Shown piece after piece: positions 62,414 through 64,000 of a DNA stretch of 64,000 nucleotides. Numbering within the stretch: position 1 is the first letter of the stretch; every line of letters starts with the position of its first letter. Origin of the DNA: Paenibacillus alkalitolerans (GTDB lineage: Bacteria > Bacillota > Bacilli > Paenibacillales > YIM-B00363); assembly GCF_016482785.1 (NCBI RefSeq), contig NZ_JAEMXM010000001.1:62001-126000 (forward strand), read 5' to 3'. The notes beneath the pieces were generated by a model. The model made no database searches. It was not told the origin of the DNA and was given only the letters and a program-made list of their open reading frames with translations. The position numbers and the translations under genes are program-made.

Positions 62414-62977
62414 GTGGGACATATCGCAGAAACTCTGTTTGAAACTAAAGATCAGATGTTAATATCACTGAGATCCCCTACAGTATCTGATGCTCCAAGA
62501 TTGCATACATTCGTCAAAGACCTTCTTAGCTCTGAGCAAGAGTACCTCTTAACTACACCGACAGAGTTTCATTTGACAGCAGCACAACAAGCAGAATGGA
62601 TCGAAAAGTTGTATAAACAAGAGAATAGTGTGATCATCATTGCAGAGAAAGATCAATCGATTATCGGGCTCTTAGATTTTCAAGGAGCTCGTAAGAATAA
62701 AATGGCGCATGTCGGATCTTTTGGATTGAGTGTTCGGAGCGGCTATAGGGGTCGAGGTATTGGAAGAGTCTTGATAAACAACCTTATTGAATGGGTTAAT
62801 CAACGAGAACAAATAGAAAAGATTTGCCTGGAAGTATTTTCAAATAACGCAGCTGCGATAAAACTATATAAGTCAGTCGGATTTATAGAAGAGGGCAGAC
62901 AAGCGAGACAAATTAGATTAGAAGACGGGAGGTATCTGGATCTTATACAAATGGGTTTATTTGTTATTCGCAATTGA
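62414..62977 (+). CDS. GNAT family N-acetyltransferase
   Basis: 187 residues. The acetyl-CoA loop is SVRSGYRGRGIGRVLI, followed by EKICLEVFSNNAAAIKLYKS and VGFIEEG, the usual GNAT motifs A and B. RimI/RimL-like; the acceptor is unknown. The GTG start at 62414 is uncertain, since GGGAAGGA is 12 or more bases upstream. Last gene of the AT-rich island. Confidence 0.88.
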   Translation: MGHIAETLFETKDQMLISLRSPTVSDAPRLHTFVKDLLSSEQEYLLTTPTEFHLTAAQQAEWIEKLYKQENSVIIIAEKDQSIIGLLDFQGARKNKMAHVGSFGLSVRSGYRGRGIGRVLINNLIEWVNQREQIEKICLEVFSNNAAAIKLYKSVGFIEEGRQARQIRLEDGRYLDLIQMGLFVIRN

Positions 62978-63000
62978 AAAAACCTTCGCTAGCTGAACGA

Positions 63001-63028
63001 AAAAAAGCCGGAGTCACCTCCGGCTTTT
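63001..63028. terminator. Bidirectional terminator
   Basis: AAAAAGCCGGAG-TCAC-CTCCGGCTTTT: a perfect 7-bp GC stem with A and T flanks, serving the GNAT gene and the converging oxidoreductase gene. Confidence 0.9.
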
Positions 63029-63043
63029 CGGTTTTTTACGCGC

Positions 63044-64000
63044 TTATTTCACGAAATCTTCATGCGGTACCGGCAGCTCTTTACCTTCCGCGGCGGAACG
63101 CTCCGTCGTCTCAATTACAGCGATATTCCGCATCGCCTGCTCCGGTTTTACAACCAGTTCAACCCCCTTATATAGGTGGGCTGCGATATTCTCGTAATAT
63201 TTATGGCCTTGGTCCTTCTCGCATGCGACCTTCGTTTCCACCTTCACACCGTTTATTTGCGAGAACAATGTCAGCTCGCCGTCAAAGATGTTCGTATCGA
63301 TAATGGCGCCCTTAGTTCCGAGCACTCGAACGTGGGGCTTAGGCGCGTGAGCGATACTCGATATTTGAATGTGGGTAACGGCGCCGTTTTCCATGTGGAT
63401 AATGCTGTCGACTTGATCTTCGTTGGAAACCTCATGCCAAACGCGATTATGGATAAAGCCTCTGACCGATTTGATCTTCCCCGGAACGACTCCTAGCGCA
63501 TAATCGATCAAGTGGGCTCCCCAATCATAGAAAGCTCCGCCGGAAATTTTCTTGTCGGAACGCCACCAGCTGCCGGGAGCATTATATCCGCCGAAGGAGA
63601 ACTCCATATGGAAAATATCCCCGATGATATCTTTGGAGATTAAATCTTTCAGCGTCAAGTACCAGCCGTCCCAGCGCCGGTTATGGTATACGGACAGCAT
63701 TTTGCCGGTTTCCCGGGATAGTCGGACCATGTCATAAGCATCTTCCGTGAAAATACACATCGGCTTTTCCAATATGCAGTGTTTGCCGCTTTGCAATATT
63801 CTCTTACCGAGATCGGCGTGCGTGTTATGCGGAGTAATGACTGTAATAATGTCAACGTCGTTCCTGGCTATGAGCTCGGCAGGATCGGTAAATGTCAGTA
63901 TCTCCGGGAAATCCTGCTTCGCTTGCTCCATTCGTCCGCTATCCAGGTCGCAGGCCGCAACGAACCGTATTCCGTTATTCATCATTTGCTGAGCGTGCTG
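63044..64000 (-). CDS. Gfo/Idh/MocA family oxidoreductase (5' end outside window)
   Basis: NAD(P)-dependent sugar or inositol dehydrogenase-like enzyme. The frame is open to the window edge (HAQQMMNNGIRFVAACD), so the N-terminal Rossmann glycine loop lies beyond 64000. Visible motifs are NTHADLGKRI, the family signature LEKPM at about residue 95, and the C-terminal domain with GGAFYDWGAHLIDYAL. 313 residues are seen of about 340 expected. The substrate is unknown. Confidence 0.9.
   Translation of the reverse strand, partial: QHAQQMMNNGIRFVAACDLDSGRMEQAKQDFPEILTFTDPAELIARNDVDIITVITPHNTHADLGKRILQSGKHCILEKPMCIFTEDAYDMVRLSRETGKMLSVYHNRRWDGWYLTLKDLISKDIIGDIFHMEFSFGGYNAPGSWWRSDKKISGGAFYDWGAHLIDYALGVVPGKIKSVRGFIHNRVWHEVSNEDQVDSIIHMENGAVTHIQISSIAHAPKPHVRVLGTKGAIIDTNIFDGELTLFSQINGVKVETKVACEKDQGHKYYENIAAHLYKGVELVVKPEQAMRNIAVIETTERSAAEGKELPVPHEDFVK

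Noticed and set aside
58392-62977. True integron with integrase and canonical attC sites
   Set aside because: No integrase gene is in the window, and GTTAGCT/AGCTAAC do not fit the GTTRRRY/RYYYAAC core exactly. Reported only as cassette-like.

Overview
The window looks like a chromosomal segment of a spore-forming, Gram-positive Firmicute of the Paenibacillus/Cohnella type. Supporting signs are consensus AGGAGG ribosome sites, frequent GTG/TTG starts, a mini-gene for the sporulation kinase inhibitor Sda, a YheC/D-type ATP-grasp protein, LplB/YtcP/LplA-type sugar ABC transporters beside a membrane-bound AraC regulator, the glnQHMP-glnKL locus, an NfeD-flotillin-PspA operon with a sigma-W-like promoter, and a c-di-AMP riboswitch. 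No rRNA, phage, IS element or CRISPR array is visible.

Layout. 1-237: the end of a 52-bp tandem palindromic repeat. 287-4623: M32 carboxypeptidase, S41 protease, Nudix hydrolase, a small zinc-ribbon protein. 4719-10795: a sugar-acid catabolic region (IclR, DgoD-type dehydratase, KDPG-type aldolase, LacI, split UxaA-type dehydratase, SDR). 10879-17523: cell-envelope and sporulation genes (PspC, PBP1, XapX, Sda, riboswitch-controlled LysM-CAP protein, YheC-like protein) plus an AT-rich acyltransferase. 17716-25742: a secreted stalk-domain protein, two wrecked pectin acetylesterases, a TetR-controlled MacB/LolD-type exporter and frameshifted AviRa-like and DUF2332 genes. 25782-29380: divergent IF-3 paralogue and PspA-flotillin-NfeD. 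29566-41026: a polysaccharide utilisation locus (toroid lyase-like protein, ABC importer, TIM-barrel isomerase, GH105-like hydrolase, AraC regulator) with predicted CcpA sites. 41102-46395: transketolase fragment, ECF sigma with DUF4179 anti-sigma, DrrAB-like ABC pair, L,D-transpeptidase. 46493-51895: glutamine uptake and its two-component system. 52007-57994: protease, NlpC/P60, VOC protein, a collapsed ABC-2 operon, MocR regulator. 58126-62977: AT-rich single genes (hydrolase, phosphatase, isochorismatase, GyrI-like, membrane protein, HD, GNAT), two of them preceded by GC-rich hairpin spacers that share a motif. 63044-64000: partial Gfo/Idh/MocA oxidoreductase.

Two themes stand out. First, plant cell-wall or acidic-sugar metabolism: GH105, lyase-like protein, pectin acetylesterase remnants, and the galactonate/altronate dehydratase cluster. 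Second, gene decay: at least nine damaged genes. Three single-base frameshifts sit in homopolymer runs of 6-8 bases, so sequencing error is a serious alternative for those three. The large internal deletions are not explained that way. I did not find a clear new defence or mobile system. The best candidates for novelty are the hairpin-separated cassette-like island, the dual-dehydratase sugar-acid cluster, the compensatory palindromic repeat family and the IF-3 paralogue.
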